In this document: one piece after another, positions 32,614-32,951 of the stretch | How the letters are laid out: every line of letters starts with the position of its first letter | Numbering within the stretch: the first letter of the stretch is position 1 | NCBI GenBank assembly: GCA_947599965.1 | Contig: CANQFP010000009.1 | Location: forward strand, 1 to 32,951 | DNA: 32,951 bases | From: an uncultured Atopobiaceae bacterium | Lineage (GTDB): Bacteria; Actinomycetota; Coriobacteriia; Coriobacteriales; Atopobiaceae | Direction: 5' to 3' | Program-made: the position numbers and the translations under genes | The notes under the pieces: generated by a model | Seen by the model: the letters and a program-made list of their open reading frames with translations, nothing else | Database searches by the model: none | Told to the model about the DNA's origin: nothing

Positions 32614-32637
32614 ATTATGGCGGCCGAGAGTCGGCCG
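32614..32637 (-). promoter_or_regulatory. Candidate promoter and operator of the Nif11-type gene
   Basis: On the minus strand CATAAT (32619-32614) is a possible -10, 37 bp before the ATG. A perfect dyad CGGCCGA-GAG-TCGGCCG at 32621-32637 fills the spacer region and could be an operator. No clear -35 is visible. Confidence 0.35.
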
Positions 32638-32759
32638 TGGGTTTCGAACCCATGAACGGGCACGCGGGATGTCCTTTCGTGAGCCATTACCCGTCATTCG
32701 CGCTCCGCCATGACGGCCGTCTCCTCAGCGAGGAGGTACCTGCAGGTCCAATCGGAAGG

Positions 32760-32951
32760 TCGAAACGTCAGCGAGAGGCGCTGGGGTGCCTCAGATAGAC
32801 GGGATCTCGGCCACGTAGCGTACTGGCGCTACGTGAGTGGCCGGGATCGTGGCTAGGTGAGGTGCAGCGCCTCGCAGCATCGACTTGGAGCATGGTGGAG
32901 ACGCAGGGATTCGAAACGTCAGCGAGAGGCGCTGGGGTGCCTCAGATAGAC
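32760..32951. repeat. Two copies of a 41-bp direct repeat, 151 bp apart
   Basis: Bases 32760-32800 and 32911-32951 are identical; the second ends at the window edge, so its true length is unknown. Between them is a bulged hairpin: GGCCA (32809-32813) and CGTAGCG (32814-32820) pair with CGCTACG (32827-32833) and TGGCC (32838-32842), with a 4-nt bulge. GAGGCGCTG inside each repeat is complementary to CAGCGCCTC at 32865-32873. The rest of 32578-32951 holds further dyads (CTCCTC/GAGGAG at 32721-32735; ACCTGCAGGT at 32738-32747) and no gene I can support. Confidence 0.7.
32893..32915 (-). pseudogene. tRNA 3'-end fragment (T-loop to CCA)
   Basis: On the minus strand, 32915-32893 reads as T-loop TTCGAAT, 3' T-stem CCCTG, acceptor strand CGTCTCC, discriminator A and CCA, resembling the end of a serine-type tRNA. 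The 5' T-stem partner (CAGGG) is missing: the adjoining bases belong to the 41-bp repeat. It is therefore a truncated remnant or recombination junction and not a working tRNA, unless the remainder is arranged unusually beyond the edge. Confidence 0.35.

Noticed and set aside
32630-32722. A complete tRNA gene on the minus strand (T-arm-like GGGTTTCGAACCC and complementary CGGCCGT/ACGGCCG ends)
   Set aside because: No consistent D-arm or anticodon arm can be drawn; stem lengths do not fit a cloverleaf.
32577-32798. 73-codon plus-strand frame starting TTG opposite the RiPP gene start
   Set aside because: No SD, no likeness to a known protein, and it overlies the candidate promoter and repeats.
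32760-32951. Right-edge repeats as a CRISPR array
   Set aside because: Only two 41-bp copies with a 110-bp structured spacer; no regular short spacers and no cas genes.

Overview
The window is GC-rich bacterial chromosomal DNA. It carries the division and cell-wall (dcw) cluster of what is most probably a member of the Coriobacteriia (Actinobacteria). This assignment is inferred from the GC bias, an Actinobacteria-like gene order (ftsZ, pgeF, yggS, sepF, yggT, divIVA, with no ftsA), the pyrG-xerD neighbours and the divisome proteins. No rRNA or marker gene is present to fix the genus.

Layout. (1) 1-524: no recognisable gene; a cluster of direct and inverted intergenic repeats. (2) 525-3010: nadK and recN, coupled by an ATGA overlap. 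(3) 3273-5893: pyrG and xerD, preceded by an AT-richer spacer with a long inverted repeat and followed by a probable terminator. (4) 6039-19225: a MraZ-box promoter, then mraZ, rsmH, ftsL, ftsI, murF, mraY, murD, ftsW, murG, murC and ftsQ. Together these make lipid II from UDP-MurNAc precursors, flip or polymerise it and crosslink it at the septum. murB, ddl and ftsA are not in the cluster. (5) 19548-29401: ftsZ, pgeF, then a complete phosphate uptake operon (pstS, a fused pstC-pstA, pstB, phoU), then yggS, sepF, proC, yggT and divIVA. The pst-phoU block sits inside what is normally a continuous ftsZ-ylm-divIVA series. (6) 29398-31873, minus strand: a DUF4130-type protein and its radical SAM partner, a predicted DNA modification/repair pair, preceded by two LexA-like boxes. 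(7) 32170-32577, minus strand: a Nif11-type RiPP precursor with a double-glycine leader and a Cys-rich core, with its own terminator. (8) 32578-32951: a dyad-rich promoter region, a tRNA 3'-end fragment and two copies of a 41-bp repeat running to the window edge.

Most junctions inside regions 2-5 are overlaps or gaps of a few bases, so long polycistronic transcripts are likely. Larger gaps occur before ftsL, murC, ftsZ, sepF, proC and divIVA. Several of these carry GC-rich stem-loops just upstream of the Shine-Dalgarno (SD) sequence and -10-like hexamers.

The points most worth follow-up are the Nif11 precursor, the paired LexA-like sites in front of the radical SAM operon, and the Asp/Glu/Tyr-rich segments shared by FtsI, FtsQ and SepF. 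The pst insertion and PstC-PstA fusion, and the recombined tRNA/repeat structure at the right edge, also deserve a look.
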